Origin: Gigantopelta aegis
Lineage: Eukaryota; Mollusca; Gastropoda; Neomphalida; Peltospiridae
Assembly: GCF_016097555.1 (NCBI RefSeq)
Contig: NC_054708.1
Location: 803,890 to 867,889, forward strand
Length of the DNA: 64,000 nt
Direction: 5' to 3'
Under the pieces are notes generated by a model. The model made no database searches. It saw nothing but the letters and a program-made list of their open reading frames with translations, and was not told where the DNA came from. Made by a program: the position numbers and the translations under genes. Each line of letters opens with the position of its first letter. The stretch's first letter is position 1. Below, in pieces: positions 1-48,299 of this stretch.

Positions 1-298
1 TGAGTCATTATAGACCCTCGCATGGTCACATTTGACGGACTGTAAGTCATTATAGACCTTCACATGGTCACATTTGACGGACTGTAAGTCATTACAGGCC
101 TTCACATGGTCACCTTTGATGGACTGTAAGTCATTATAGACCTTCGCATGGTCACCTTTGACGGACTGTAAGTCATTGTAGACCCACGCATGGTCATCTT
201 TGACGGACTGTAAGTCATTGTAGACCCACGCATGGTCATCTTTGACGGACTGTAAGTCATTATAGACCTTCACATGGTCACCTTGATGGACTGTAAGT
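1..298. repeat. 42-bp tandem array
   Basis: About seven units of a 42-bp repeat (core gacggactgtaagtcatt), cut by the window start. Units differ by a few substitutions. No coding or splice motif is recognised. It lies in the intron upstream of exon a. Confidence 0.9.
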
Positions 299-359
299 CA
301 ATATCTGTATTGTAGAACTTTATTATAGACATACTCAGGGTAGAATCTTTGGTCATAGG

Positions 360-600
360 TGGACCCATTCTGTGGTGGGGGAGGGGGTTCCCATCCCCGC
401 TAGAGTCCCAAAGCTGGTATATCAAAGGTTGTGGTATGTGCTCTCCTATTTGTGGGTAAAGTGCATATAATAGATCCCGTTCTGCTAATGTAAAAATGTA
501 ATGAGTTTCCTCTACTATGTCTGTATGTCAGAAAAGACATCCAATAGCCAGTGATTGATAAATCAATGTCTTCTTGTGGTCGTGTTAAACAAAACAAACG
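360..600 (+). repeat. tRNA-derived SINE fragment, family A
   Basis: Shares ggtatatcaaagg, tatgtgctctcct and gatccc...gctaat blocks, in order, with the copies at 4145, 20860, 21858, 40440, 47148 and 57235. The 3' tail ends with a variant of the ttgtttaacgacac motif. The tRNA-like head is missing or decayed. Confidence 0.7.
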
Positions 601-779
601 TAAACTTGTTTATCGACACTTACGTGATTACATGTACCAGAAACTCTCACGTGGCCCCACTTAATGAACTGTAAGTAAAACTTCATTACTGGAGCATTTG
701 TCAACTACACAATCACAATGTACATTGTTCTATAATAGTGCCGCAGATGTGCAAGTTAGATTGGAACAAATAAATATGC

Positions 780-780
<1 letters not shown>

Positions 781-812
<32 letters not shown>
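781..812. repeat. (AAT)n microsatellite
   Basis: About 32 bp of pure AAT/TAA triplets in the intron upstream of exon a. Confidence 0.95.
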
Positions 813-813
<1 letters not shown>

Positions 814-906
814 GGCAGTTTCCAAGTGTTTCTTTGTAACTATTATTGTTTAATTATTGCTTTTATTATTATCACAAAAGTAACAAATTCAACTCTCTTT
901 TTTCAG

Positions 907-36723
<35,817 letters not shown>

Positions 36724-36739
<16 letters not shown>

Positions 36740-36952
36740 ACACTGAATAAATCTGAATTACCAGTGTAACTCTACAAACACTGAATAAACCTGAATTATC
36801 CGTGCATCTCTATAAACACAGAATAACCTGACTTATCAGTGCATCTCTATAAACACAGAATTAACCTGAATTATTAGTGTATCTCTATAAACACAGAATA
36901 AATATGAACTGTTGGGGCAACTCTATAAACACAGAAAAACCTGAATTATCAG
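36724..36952 (+). repeat. 37-bp array containing the stop codon
   Basis: About six units. The first contains the real end of the coding sequence (GCAACTCTATAA, Ala-Thr-Leu-stop) followed by acactgaataaa. Later units repeat ctctataaacacagaataa. Several retain AATAAA. Confidence 0.92.
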
Positions 36953-37470
36953 TGAAACATAAAACCACATCATACCCACTTATAATAATGACATTCAACC
37001 ACACATTTTATATTTGTGTATTCCCATATTTAAGACTAAATATTTGTGTTATGTAAATATATTATATAAAGATGTTTTTACATTGCCGACATATCCGTTC
37101 TATTTTCGTTGACACTGTTATACATGTTCAGTTATGATATTTAATTTGTGTATGTTTATTACTGTCAAATTAACAATGTGCATGTTTATTACTGTCAAAT
37201 TAACAATGTGCATGTTTATTACTGTCAAATTAACAATGTGCATGTTTATTACTGTCAAATTAACAATGTGTATGTTTATTACTGTCAAATTAACAATGTG
37301 CATGAAGAGCATCTCTTACCTATTGGTTGTTGACATTTTCGAAGATTGTGGATCATTTAGGAGATGTATTGACTGGTTAAACTCATCTTTCAATCGGTTT
37401 TATTATTTGAGCAAGAAGCGTAATGTGTTGTTTGAATGTTTTATATAAAATATGTCAACAAAAATAAAAA
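36740..37470 (+). other. Probable 3' UTR of the VWDE-like gene
   Basis: Follows the stop codon directly. It contains two small arrays (36724-36950 and 37147-37302) and several AATAAA hexamers (around 36745, 36783 and 36897, and an A-rich aaaaataaaaaaa near 37460). The true cleavage site cannot be chosen from sequence alone. Confidence 0.5.
37147..37302. repeat. 30-bp array, 5 units
   Basis: Core catgtttattactgtcaa then attaacaatgtg, nearly identical units. In the probable 3' UTR. Confidence 0.95.
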
Positions 37471-38175
37471 AATTTTCATGTTAATATTAACGCTCACAAA
37501 TGAAATGAAATAAAAAAATTATCTTGTAATATGCAAAGTGATACTCAAACAATCAAATTTTAATAATATTTTTCCTTTGTTCCTGGAATAAGATCAGGTT
37601 GGACTTCCAGCAATGTTATTTTTGTTATCAACGTGATATATATGTATTGTTAATCAGAATATAGTTTACGTATGTTTCTTATATTTTCTTATGAGCCATT
37701 TACAGTGCATGTTTGATAATCACAGTCTATTAGTGCTTTTTGTTAGTTTTATAATTACTATTTTTTCAACAAGAAATTGTTTTTCTTTAATCTTTTATTT
37801 TTTAGTAATAAATACTTATTTTCATACTTCTGTTCTGTTAATAGTGTTATAACCTTGTTGTAGAAGTGGAGAATGTATACGGACGTCCAAAAGAAACTGT
37901 ACCATGTTCGTCTTCAGGACCACCATTCCCCTAGGAGATCATAGTCAAACTGCGTCATGTTCCCAGTTTACTATCCAAAATTTATAACATTCACCAGTTA
38001 CTACTACAAAATGTCTGTACAACCATGTACAGAATCCACCTCCTACTTTTATACAATGTATACATATACCAAAATGTCAGCTCATAGTTTTTTTACAATG
38101 TACAATGTGTATACAAGGTTGGGGTGGATAAGGTTAACAATTTCTCAATTTTAAAGTAAAAACTTTATGGACAAT
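37303..38175. other. Downstream flank of the VWDE-like gene
   Basis: AT-rich. A polyadenylation-like aataaaaaaa occurs near 37462. No other feature recognised. Confidence 0.55.
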
Positions 38176-38179
38176 CCCC

Positions 38180-38695
38180 CTGAGATCAATGATAGTAATT
38201 CTTTGTACCCTCATTTTGGATTCGTACACAATACATTTAACCATAATTTTGTAAATAATACCATACCATTTTTTATTACAAGATTTTTTTCAAGCACAAT
38301 GTGGTGCATTAGTTATCTTTAAACAAAAACATTTTAATAAAAATTTTGCACTGGAATTTTTCGAGCAATCTGAAAATGGAAACGTCATGTAGCCAGTTTA
38401 TACAAAGTGATTTCATTAAAATACTGATACAAATTTAAAATGATCTGTATTATTACAAAGCTTTTTCACATTTATTAAAATAAAAACTGGTCTACATCCC
38501 TTGACCCCTGTTAAAATTGTTCTGAGAGCAGATAATGCAGTTAACATGCAGTCTGTATGTTTTTGTTTTTCATAATTTTAAACAAAATATTAAGTATTAA
38601 GTTTCAAAAGATGAAAGAAATAAAAAGTATTTATTGTGAACAATGCCAAAACGAGGATGTGAAAAATGACTGTCATCATCGACTTAAAGTGATCA
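38180..38695. mobile_element. Decayed MITE, same family as 62377-63454
   Basis: Left: ctcattttggattcgtacac. Right, reversed: gacagtcatttttcacatcc and cgttttggc. The internal block aaaataaaaactggtctac plus ccttgacccctgtt matches, in inverse orientation, ggggtcaagg and tagaccagtttttatttt at 62598-62636. Confidence 0.75.
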
Positions 38696-38696
38696 C

Positions 38697-38942
38697 AGAT
38701 TTAGGAAATTTACCCCAACTTAGATGTCGTTTTTCTATATAAGATTTAGAACATAAATAGTTCTACCTAGAATTGTGGAAATTTACCTCACCCAGTACGT
38801 TATCATTATTCAGGATTCAGGGGAAATTTACCCCACTTCAGTATGTCATTTTTCTATACAGGATTTAGAACATATTAAGTAGTTTCTACCTAGAATTGTG
38901 GAAATTCACTTCACCCAGTAAGTTATCATTATTCAGGAAGGT
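38697..38942. repeat. Two-unit repeat of about 120 bp
   Basis: Two copies of gaaatttaccccaactt...ttctatataagatttagaac...ctagaattgtggaaa...ttatcattattcagga. Confidence 0.85.
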
Positions 38943-38994
38943 TTCAGAATGTTTGTTTAATGACTCCTCACATATTTTAAGCTACAGCTGTTTG

Positions 38995-39155
38995 CATGGG
39001 CGTATGGGGACTCTTTGATTTAGGGGGGCTGGAGGGGTTGATTTGCCCGAAATTTAAGTTCTTCTTCTTGCTTTGCCCGAATTTTTCCCACTGTTTTGCC
39101 CGAATTTGGGGGGGGGGGGGGGCATTTGCCCCCCGGGTCATACGCCCATGGCTGT
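38995..39155. mobile_element. Small palindromic element
   Basis: Ends gcatgggcgtatgg and, reversed at the right, gccatgggcgtatg. The interior repeats ttgcccgaattt three times and a run of about 15 G. No coding. Likely a MITE. Confidence 0.6.
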
Positions 39156-39399
39156 TTGCTGTATAACGTTTTGACATTTGGTTGATAGAGAGAGAGAAGA
39201 ATCCCACAGCCACCACATAGGGTACTTCCAATGATGACGCAGCAAGGCATCTTGTGACAGTACACAAATGACAGGAGGGTAGTACATCCTCAACAGTACA
39301 TACCACAGCCTTTGATGTGCCAGTCCTAGAACAGTGGTTGGGACAAGATGAACTTCCCCACACCACCCAGAGTCCATTGAGGACAACCAACCATGTGAC

Positions 39400-40346
39400 T
39401 CATCACCTAAAGTGAACAATCTACCACCGACAAACATCCCAACCCTGTGACCCATCACCTCAAGTGAACAATCTACCACCGACATACATCCCAACCCTGT
39501 GACCTTTCACCTAAAGTGAACAATCTACCACCGATATACTTCCCAACCCTGTGACCCATCACCTTAAGTGAACAATCTACCACCGACATACATCCCAACC
39601 CTGTGACCCATCACCTCAAGTGAACAATCTACCACCGACATACATCCCAACCCTGTTACTCATCACCTCAAGTGAACAATCTACCACCGACATACATCCC
39701 AACCCTGTTACTCATCACCTCAAGTGAACAATTTACCACCGACATACATCCCAACCCTGTGACCCATCACCTCAAGTGAACAATCTACCACCGACATACA
39801 TCCCAACCCTGTGACCAATCTACCACCGACATACATCCCAACCATGTGACCCATCACCTCAAGTGAACAATCTACCACCGACATACATCCCAACCCTGTT
39901 ACTCATCACCTCAAGTGAACAATCTACCACCGACATACATCCCAACCCTGTGACCCATCACCTCAAGTGAACAATCTACCACCGACATACATCCCAACCC
40001 TGTGACCAATCTACCACCGACATACATCCCAACCATGTTACCCATCACCTCAAGTGAACAATCTACCACCGACATACATCCCAACCCTGTGACCTTTCAC
40101 CTAAAGTGAACAATCTACCACCGACATACTTACCAACCCTGTGACCCATCACCTTAAGTGAACAATCTACCACCGACATACATCCCAACCCTGTGACCCA
40201 TCACCTTAAGTGAACAACCTACCACCGACATACATCCCAACCCTGTGACCCATCACCTTAAGTGAACAATCTACCACCGACATACATCCCAACCCTGTGA
40301 CCCATCACCTTAAGTGAACAATCTACCACCGACATACATCCCAACC
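39400..40346. repeat. 52-bp tandem array, about 18 units
   Basis: Core aagtgaacaatctaccac then cgacatacatcccaaccc. Two units are shortened (gtgaccaatctacc). Intergenic, downstream of the VWDE-like gene. Confidence 0.95.
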
Positions 40347-40439
40347 CACATTTAATTGAAAGCATTTTAGTACAAATCATACTCTAGTTATCTTTCTCTA
40401 CTATTTAAATTTTAGGTGCTTTGGTGAACCGACTGAACC

Positions 40440-40600
40440 CTCTCAGTGGACCCACTCTCTCAATGGGGGTTTTCCAATCCCTTGCTGCTAATGGCAATCC
40501 CTTGCTGCTAATGGAAATATGTAGTGTTCAGGTATCCTCTCAAACTATATGGCAGTTTTACCAATTGTTTGACTATGGAGAATAAATCAAATTTTAACTT
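40440..40600 (+). repeat. SINE fragment, family A
   Basis: Has aatcccttgctgctaatgg twice in tandem, a small duplication inside the SINE body. Confidence 0.55.
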
Positions 40601-40826
40601 TAGTAATATAATTAAAGTACAACAACACACATAATTTTTAAAAAAACAACATTTACTGGAAACAACATGCTCATGAATAATATGTAAGTATATGTCATAA
40701 ATCTATTATGCATGATAAATGTTGAAAAGAACACTGAAAAGTTGTAAATATATTTGTTTAACACACAAATTAATCTGATATTATGTATTAAAAACAAAAT
40801 ATTATCTTTAAAAATGCACACCATCT

Positions 40827-41412
40827 TTTTACGACACTGCAGGGGCAAAACAACATTATTTAGGGGGGGGAGTTGGTCTTTATACGACACTGCAGGGGCA
40901 AAACAACATTATTTAGGGGGCAGGAGTTGGTCTTTATACGACACTGCAGGGGCAAAACAACATTATTTAGGGGGGAGGAGTTGGTCTTTATACGACACTG
41001 CAGGGGCAAAACAACATTATTTAGGGGGGAGGAGTTGGTCTTTATACGACACTGCAGGGGCAAAACATTATTTAGGGGGGAGGAGTTGGTCTTTATACGA
41101 CACTGCAGGGGCAAAACAACATTATTTAGGGGGCAGGAGTTGGTCTTTATACGACACTGCAGGGGAAAAACATTATTTAGGGGGGAGGAGTTGGTCTTTA
41201 TACGACACTGCAGGGGCAAAACAACATTATTTAGGGGGGAGGAGTTGGTCTTTATACGACACTGCAGGGGCAAAACATTATTTAGGCGGGAGGAGTTGGT
41301 CTTTATACGACACTGCAGGGGCAAAACAACATTATTTAGGGGGGAGGAGTTGGTCTTTATACGACACTGCAGGGGCAAAACAACATTATTTAGGGGGGAG
41401 GAGTTGGTCTTT
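40827..41412. repeat. 54/51-bp tandem array, about 11 units
   Basis: Core tctttatacgacactgca then ggggcaaaacaacatta and tttaggggggaggag. Units are 54 bp, or 51 bp when aac is missing. Because both lengths are multiples of three and the unit lacks stops in several frames, long ORFs appear on both strands. No sign of coding. Confidence 0.95.
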
Positions 41413-41975
41413 TTTTCTTCCTTGCAATTTGTAAACCAATTACAAAGACCAACTAGTATTGTTCTGATTAATATTGTTATATTCTCAAAACTTCAGACTC
41501 AAATTCTTGTTTAGAATACATGGCATACCATAACTGTTTAACTGCCTATCTCCGCAATGCATTATTAATACTATTTTTCACTATTGAATATTGCCGGGTA
41601 TTTCCAATTATTAAATACTAAGTTCCACTACTGAATAAAGTACTATTTCGCATTATTAAATATTTTTTACTATTAAATTCCATTTTCCACTATTAAATAC
41701 TATTCCCCACATATTAAATACTAATGTCAGTTAAGACTTACCATTTTCCCACTATTAAAGACTATTTTTAATTACTAAATACTATTTTTTACTTCTAATA
41801 TTCCCCCCCATTAAATATTATTTCCTATTATTATTAATAATTTTCCTATTAAATATAATTTTCATCTAATACTATTTCCCACTATGTATAATACATGTCC
41901 CACTATTAAATACTATTTAGCAATAATACTTACTATTTACCACTACCAAATACTATATTTCATTATTTAAAAACA
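41413..41975. other. Degenerate ACTATTAAATACTATTT-like low-complexity region
   Basis: Irregular repeats of tattaaatactatt and ccactatt, probably an old array. No gene. Confidence 0.6.
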
Positions 41976-41977
41976 AC

Positions 41978-42398
41978 AATTGAACAATCTCAGTATCATA
42001 TTTCTATAACTGAACAATCTCAGTATCACATTTCTATCACTGAACAATCTCAGTATCATATTTCTATCACTGAACAATCTCAGTATCATATTTCTATCAC
42101 TGAACAATATCAGTATCATATTTCTATCACTGAACAATATCAGTATCATATGTCTATCACTGAACAATCTCAACATCATATTTCTATCACTGAACAATCT
42201 CAGTATCATATTTCTATCACTGAACAATCTCAGTATCATATTTCTATAACTGAACAATCTCAGAATATTTCTATAACTGAACAATCTCAGTACCATATTT
42301 CTATAACTGAACAATCTCAGTATCATATTTTTATCACTGAACAAGTTCAGTATCATATTTCTATCACTGAACAATTTCAGCATCATAGGTCTATAACA
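41978..42398. repeat. 30-bp tandem array, about 14 units
   Basis: Core atttctatcactgaacaa then tctcagtatcat. One unit lost 3 bp (cagaatattt). Confidence 0.95.
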
Positions 42399-44150
42399 AC
42401 TATATCAGTGTCTGCATTTTTTAAAGAATAGAATGTGATTATTTTTAACATTCAAGTAATTAATAATTAAATGTACACAGCAATTCTGTGGTTCATACTT
42501 CCATGAATGTCGGAAATAATCATGTTCAATTTTTATAATTCCAAGTGTATAACTATTTCATCAATACACAATACTTTGAAATAATCGAACTTCTACTGGA
42601 AATTAGTATACGGAATCAAGGGAATCACCACACTGACAGTCTGTAGTCAAATGAGGACATTTACACAAACATTAATACAATTTTTTAATAACATTTATTT
42701 ATTCAACGTCAACAAATAAAGTAAACTGCTATTTTATATTAATTGTAAATAAAGAGATCAGCTAAAATGACCTATTTTGTTTTTTGCCGAAAGTATTGCA
42801 AAACAGATTCATGCATTTATGAACATCTGGGTTTTTAAGTCACCTGATATCATTAGACCAATCAAAGCATTTATAACAAAAGAGTATTTACAGATTTGAA
42901 TTATAATACATAATATAATATTAAAATAAAAATCTGACACAATTTTAAGAAACCTAATCAGTAATACCTGATCAACATACAATATATGCTTCATACAAAA
43001 CATCTTGGATATATCAGTTTCCCAAATTTATATTTGGAATTTTCATTTTCATATTGGTTGTTCCTTCATTTTTAAGATCTGAGAAAAACAGTAAGAGAGC
43101 ATCAATATGTGAAATACTAATACTCTGATAATTTATCACATGATAAAAAGCAATATCAGAAGAAATAATGGGCTTTAAAAGTGGACTATGTAAAGTAATA
43201 ATTATGGAACTGAGAAAGCAATAATAAATAATGGGCTATCAACAGCCATAATGGACTATTTTTAACACATGTGATTTAAAACATAAGGCACAAGTAACAG
43301 ACTGGATATGTAGCAGTATGTAGAATCTAAAATATGTCAAAGAAACATTGAGCCATTAACAATATCAAAAGGCATCTCAGGACATTCTATTACATTAGAT
43401 CATTGGACAGTATAATCAGAGGGCCTCTAAATACAGGTGGATGTTTAATACAAGTCAATGTAAGCCCTCTTAAGGCAGGTTGCTGCTTAATATAAGTTAC
43501 TCTACATCAGATGATTTAATGGTATAATCGGGTGTCCTCTAAACATGGGTGGCTGTTTAATACAAGTTGGTCTATTCATCAGATGATAGTACAATGAGTG
43601 TCCTCTAAACAGAGGTGGATGTTTGATACAAGTTGGTCTATTCATCAGATGATTTGATTGTATGAGTGTTCTCTAAACACAGGTGGTGGTGTAGCAGAAG
43701 ATAAGCAGGTTTCACAGACTTAGCATTTCTATAAATGTCTGACACTACTTTCTAAACAAAATATCATGTTTCAAATATACATGTAGTGAACAGACACTAA
43801 ACAACACATATCATATTTTTGTTAATGAATAATTCTAAAAAATGAATAAACATATACAAACAAGATAAATCATTAGGTTATATTAAGTTTATATCATTAA
43901 CAATATGGTTTGGTAGCTTAGCAAAGTTATGGTGACTAACAATGTATCCAGTCCAAATATGTCAAGAGACATACTTGGTATCTTGGAAAGAACCTTGCAC
44001 ATAGTTAATAGTTATTCATTCTAAACTTAATGAACACCGGTGTACTAATATTAATGCAATCAAAAATATATCTGGTGATAAAATGAAATATGACATCAAT
44101 TTATTTATCATCAACTTCGGTTTATCATCAATATGAGTTTATCATACATT
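42399..44150. other. Intergenic AT-rich sequence
   Basis: No gene recognised. At 43395-43690 there is an imperfect repeat of about 65 bp (ctctaaacacaggtgg, tacaagttggtctattcatc). Confidence 0.55.
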
Positions 44151-44395
44151 CATCATAATATCAACTTGACCTGCTTGACATACATGTAGTACATTGAGTT
44201 GATTAGTTGGAGGGTTACACTGGCTGTTATTCATCATAATATCAACTTGACCTGCTTGACATACATGTAGTACATTGAGTTGATTAGTTGGAGGGTTGCA
44301 CTGGCTGTTATTCATCATAATATCAACTTGACCTGCTTGACATACATGTAGTACATTGAGTTGATTAGCTGGAGGGTTACACTGGCTGCTGAATT
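44151..44395. repeat. 81-bp tandem triplication
   Basis: Three near-identical copies: atcaacttgacctgcttg then tacatgtagtacattgag and tggagggtt.cactggctg. Confidence 0.95.
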
Positions 44396-44487
44396 AATGT
44401 GAAAAATATAAACATGTTTTTAAGAACTGTTCTACATGAACAGCATTTAAAAAAAAAAAACATTGATTAAACAATGTTAAATATTAA

Positions 44488-45299
44488 AGGGACATACCCT
44501 AGTTACGGCTAGTTGTTAACCATTACGGCGTTGTTTTTCGCTATTAAACCCATTTTTTCACAAATAAAATTGCACTTTACTTACCGTTTATTATTTAGAA
44601 TATACATTTCCATTCACCTGAAGTGTTTTTTGGTAATCCTGGTATTTGTAATACCACAAAATGCATTTTTCGTATTTCATAAAATGGCACGGGCCTCTGA
44701 GAAAAAAACGTTGAGCAGACAAGGTCTAATCTATTTTTAGACGGGATATTTCCATTTCAATGTCACAGACGTTGGTATACCACGTGACTGTTATCATTTT
44801 GGTTCGGTTTGTTTTCTCGTGCACGGTTCGCGCAATCAACATCCGATTTGTTGTTGTTCATTTGTGAGATTTTTCTTCACAATTCGTGAACATTTTCAGT
44901 AACAATAAAGTTCAGACAAGTAAGTGTCTCAATACAAAACGTTACAAACCCTTAAAACCAATAATTTTGCTAAGTCTTACGATATCTGGAGAGGGGATAC
45001 AAAGAGGACAGAACAGTTGGAACATGTCCAGGAGAGGTGAAAGGAATGCACCCCAAGTCTGTGAAATTTGTCGTGACGTAGGCATTGTTGTGCTTCGAGC
45101 GACATCTACCGGTGACATCAGAATACTAACTTTCAAAATTACTTCAAGCAATTGGGACATGCGGATTCCCATGGTATTTATCGATATAAAACCTGCTTTT
45201 TCACTCCATTTGATAAAAACGTGATCTAAGTGTGTTACAGGTTTGTAGATTAACCAAATTATAATTTATTTTCGCTGGATGGAACTAGGGTGTGCGGCT
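44488..45299. mobile_element. TTAA-flanked DNA transposon remnant, 812 bp
   Basis: TTAA at 44484-44487 and 45300-45303. Ends AGGGACATACCCTAGTT (left) and AGCCGCACACCCTAGTT (reverse of right). TTAA targets are used by piggyBac and Kolobok elements. No transposase domain recognised; the ORF at 44886-45224 has no known motif. Confidence 0.75.
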
Positions 45300-45303
45300 T
45301 TAA

Positions 45304-45972
45304 GTCAACAGATGTAGCAGTAATATGAAAAATAAAGCAAGTACAGTGGACTCTGTCTAATCCAGATTCAGACAGGACTAATAAAATGTACTAGTCTACA
45401 CAAAGTGACTGATTAGAAAGATTTCACTCAAATTTTCATTCTTCACATAAAATGGACAAACAAAATCTATAACGTTGAAAGAAGTACTGTTTTGTTTTAT
45501 ATTAAGGACTTGTAACACATTACTCTCATGTTTACTTCATTGATAAGGCTAGCCTTTTGTACACTACAAGTAGATGCCTGAGTACGGGAATAACCGAATC
45601 CTTACAGAACAGTTAATAACAAGTCACTTTCACCACGAGAACGACTCAAGTGAGAGACATGCAGCCTTGAGTCAAATTTAGTGTCACTCTCTTTTCATAA
45701 GACTGACTGATTACAAACACACTTACTCTTTGTAAGCAAATACAAGAGGTGTGGGACATTGTTCAGCTGCTAAATTACTAAAAACATTTCTGTTATTACA
45801 TCATGTTTCACTAAATACACACAGTTTGTAATAATTGTGAAGTATACACAAACTATAATATCTACAGTGTTGACTGTAATGTAAGCGCAGTCTAGGCTAA
45901 CGAATTGACACAGCGAGGCTGCAGGCACATGTCACCATTAATAATAAATAAATTACACATCTATAATGTTGG
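45304..45972. other. Intergenic sequence, possible pogo-like terminus
   Basis: acagtggactctgtctaatcc at 45345 resembles pogo-type ends but no convincing partner end was found. Otherwise nothing. Confidence 0.4.
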
Positions 45973-45977
45973 TTAAC

Positions 45978-46182
45978 CAGACTTTCTGCCTGAAAATAAC
46001 TAAAGGGTACGTAACAAAAACAAAACTGGCCAGAAGTAGCTATGTGGTTATGGGTTTGAAATCCTTTAAAATTGGATCCTACATTTGATACACTATAATC
46101 TTTCTTAAAATTATCAAAATGTGTCCATTAATTTTCAAGATTTTAGAGTAACTAATTTTAACCTTCTGGCAGAAACCCTGTT
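45978..46182. mobile_element. MITE, TTTCTGCC family (copy 1)
   Basis: Left cagactttctgcctga, right reversed cagggtttctgccaga. Same family as 60667-60913, but with a different interior. About 205 bp. Confidence 0.6.
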
Positions 46183-47147
46183 AGCTTTATACATAGTGTC
46201 AGAAGAAAACTTTAGTAGACCAGCAGTTGTATCACTGTCAAAGATTGACCCACTGTGACAAAAATGACAAACATAGAATGGCTGGAAATGCCATATTGTT
46301 GGACAAGGGTTCGATTAAGAACTGGCCACAGAGGATGGGCTACACATATGCTTCAAAATTTTGAAGCAGACATGCGAGTGACTGTTTAAAAGTGCCACAT
46401 TGATGAAGAAATCAAATGCAAATATCTACTACATTGGGAAGGTGAACTTTTCAAAAGTTGGGGGCTGTATAATCAACATACGTAAATACTCTCAAACTAC
46501 AGGGCAGACTTTGACATTTTTTGCACAGCCTCACCGTGGGCACTACACCATGTTTCTAAAAAATGTTTATCCATAGAAGAATATGTAGACAAAGCTGTGT
46601 GTAATGGTAAAAGAAGCAGACTACACACCTCCCTTCTCCCAACTCTATGATCACATCCTGAGACGTTTTTTGCATTTGGCACATATTCTGATCGAGTAAC
46701 GAAAGTGTATTTAAAAGAAGGCAACACGTTAACTTGTGAAAAAGAATGTCTCTCACAAAGAAGAATCTGCTGACAGTTGCAGCAAATCAGCAAATCGTCC
46801 ACACACATACACATAGTTAGAAAGAACACCAAATTCAACACAAGTAAGGGCAGTAAGACATTACAGCCCTGCCATGGGGCTCGTCAAAAACATAGTCTAC
46901 ACAAGTCAGACATGTATCAGATAGAACAAGCCAATATTGTGGGTAACTTCCATAAACGTGTGCAATGCCCAGCTCAAAGTGCAAAATGTTACAGTGGTAA
47001 AAAATCTGGACATTTCTCAAAAGCTTGTTACTTAAAAAAAAATCAATAACATTGAAATTGCAGAAAATAAAAGTACACAATCACCAGATTTTTAGCAAAA
47101 GCCAAACCACTAAACCGTACCTTCAATATGATATTGTGGAAAGAGAA

Positions 47148-47440
47148 AAAAGCTTGTTTTGTTTAATGACACCACTAGAGCACACTGATTTATTAATTAA
47201 TGGCTATTGGATGTCAAACATTTGGTAATTTTAGTCTTACAAAGGAAACCCGCTACATTTTTCATTAGTAGCAAGGGATCTTTTATATGCACCATCCTAC
47301 AGACAGGACAGCATATACCATGACCTTTGATATAACAGTCATGGTGCACTGGCTGGAATAAAATATAGCTACCCTTGTCCGTCGCTAGGTCCAGACCACA
47401 TATAAGGTGAGCACTATACCACTGGGCTATGTCCTACCCC
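47148..47440 (-). repeat. SINE, family A, inserted in the gypsy fragment
   Basis: Tail cttgttttgtttaatgac first, then agcaagggatcttttata and gtcatggtgcactggctgg, ending with actgggctatgtcctacccc (box A region reversed). It separates two related Gag segments. Confidence 0.82.
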
Positions 47441-47994
47441 ACAGTTGCAGCAAATCGAACTTCGACAATAGGACATTACAGCCCAGCTATGGGGCACATA
47501 CAGTCTACACGAGTCAGACATGTACCAGACAGAACAAGTCAATATTGTGGGGCAACTTCCGTAAACATATGCAATGCCTAACTCAAAGTGTTAAATGTTA
47601 CAGTTGTCAAACATCTGGACATTTGACAAAAGTTTGCAGAACAACAAACAGTCATGATGTTCGCTTATGGGAACACAGAAATTCTGAACTTGGGGTCATG
47701 CCAAGTGTATGTGCAAACTCCAAACAACAAGAGTTTCAAAGTGGAAGTGGTGATATGGTCATTGGTTATGTGAACTTGCTGAAATTCCACTGGCCGGATG
47801 CTGGGCTAACAAAGCTGTTTGATATTCAAGGAAAACAACATCTCTTTTCATTCACTAATGATTATAAACCAGATGTGACCAAAGTGAATGCTATTGCACA
47901 GATGCCACTTCTACAAAACCTTACAGAAATGCAATCTTTCATGGGAATGGTGACAATTCGGCCTGTTACATTCTTGGAAACCGAAAGTAGTTGA
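47407..47994 (+). pseudogene. Gag-Pol remnant ORF with zinc knuckle
   Basis: 195 codons open. Contains VKCYSCQTSGHLTKVC (nucleocapsid CCHC knuckle) and later KPDVTKVNAIAQMPLLQNLT plus MQSFMGMV, which is the RT thumb/connection segment of Ty3/gypsy Pol. The protease and RT palm between them are deleted, so the two parts are fused. The first about 25 residues come from the SINE. Confidence 0.8.
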
Positions 47995-48299
47995 CATTTT
48001 CCGAATGAGAATGAGTTACTTCCCTTATATTATTTTGGCAAAGCGGGATCGATTTTTTTTTATGCTTACAAAATTGTCACTTAACAGGAGAAATTGTCTC
48101 CCGCTCAGGTCGCAGGAGATTTGATCAAATACCGGGAGACTCCCGCGGAATCCTGGAGGGTTTACAGGTCTGATGGTGAACTACCTAAACCGATTCTCAC
48201 TAGTCTTGGCTCAAGCATTAGAGTCAATCCAGAAACTAATGAAATAGGACACTTCTTTCATATGGCAACCAGAACATCAGAAGATATTTGAAATGCTGA

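Noticed and set aside
40754..41514. 226-, 213- and 172-residue ORFs in the 54-bp array
   Set aside because: Overlapping frames on both strands from the same repeat; no transcript signals. Kept only as a low-interest observation.
44886..45224. 112-residue ORF as a gene
   Set aside because: Lies within a TTAA-flanked element, has no recognised motif and no splice or promoter support.
45345..45900. A complete pogo-like element
   Set aside because: Only one end-like motif was found; the candidate right end near 45865 matches poorly.
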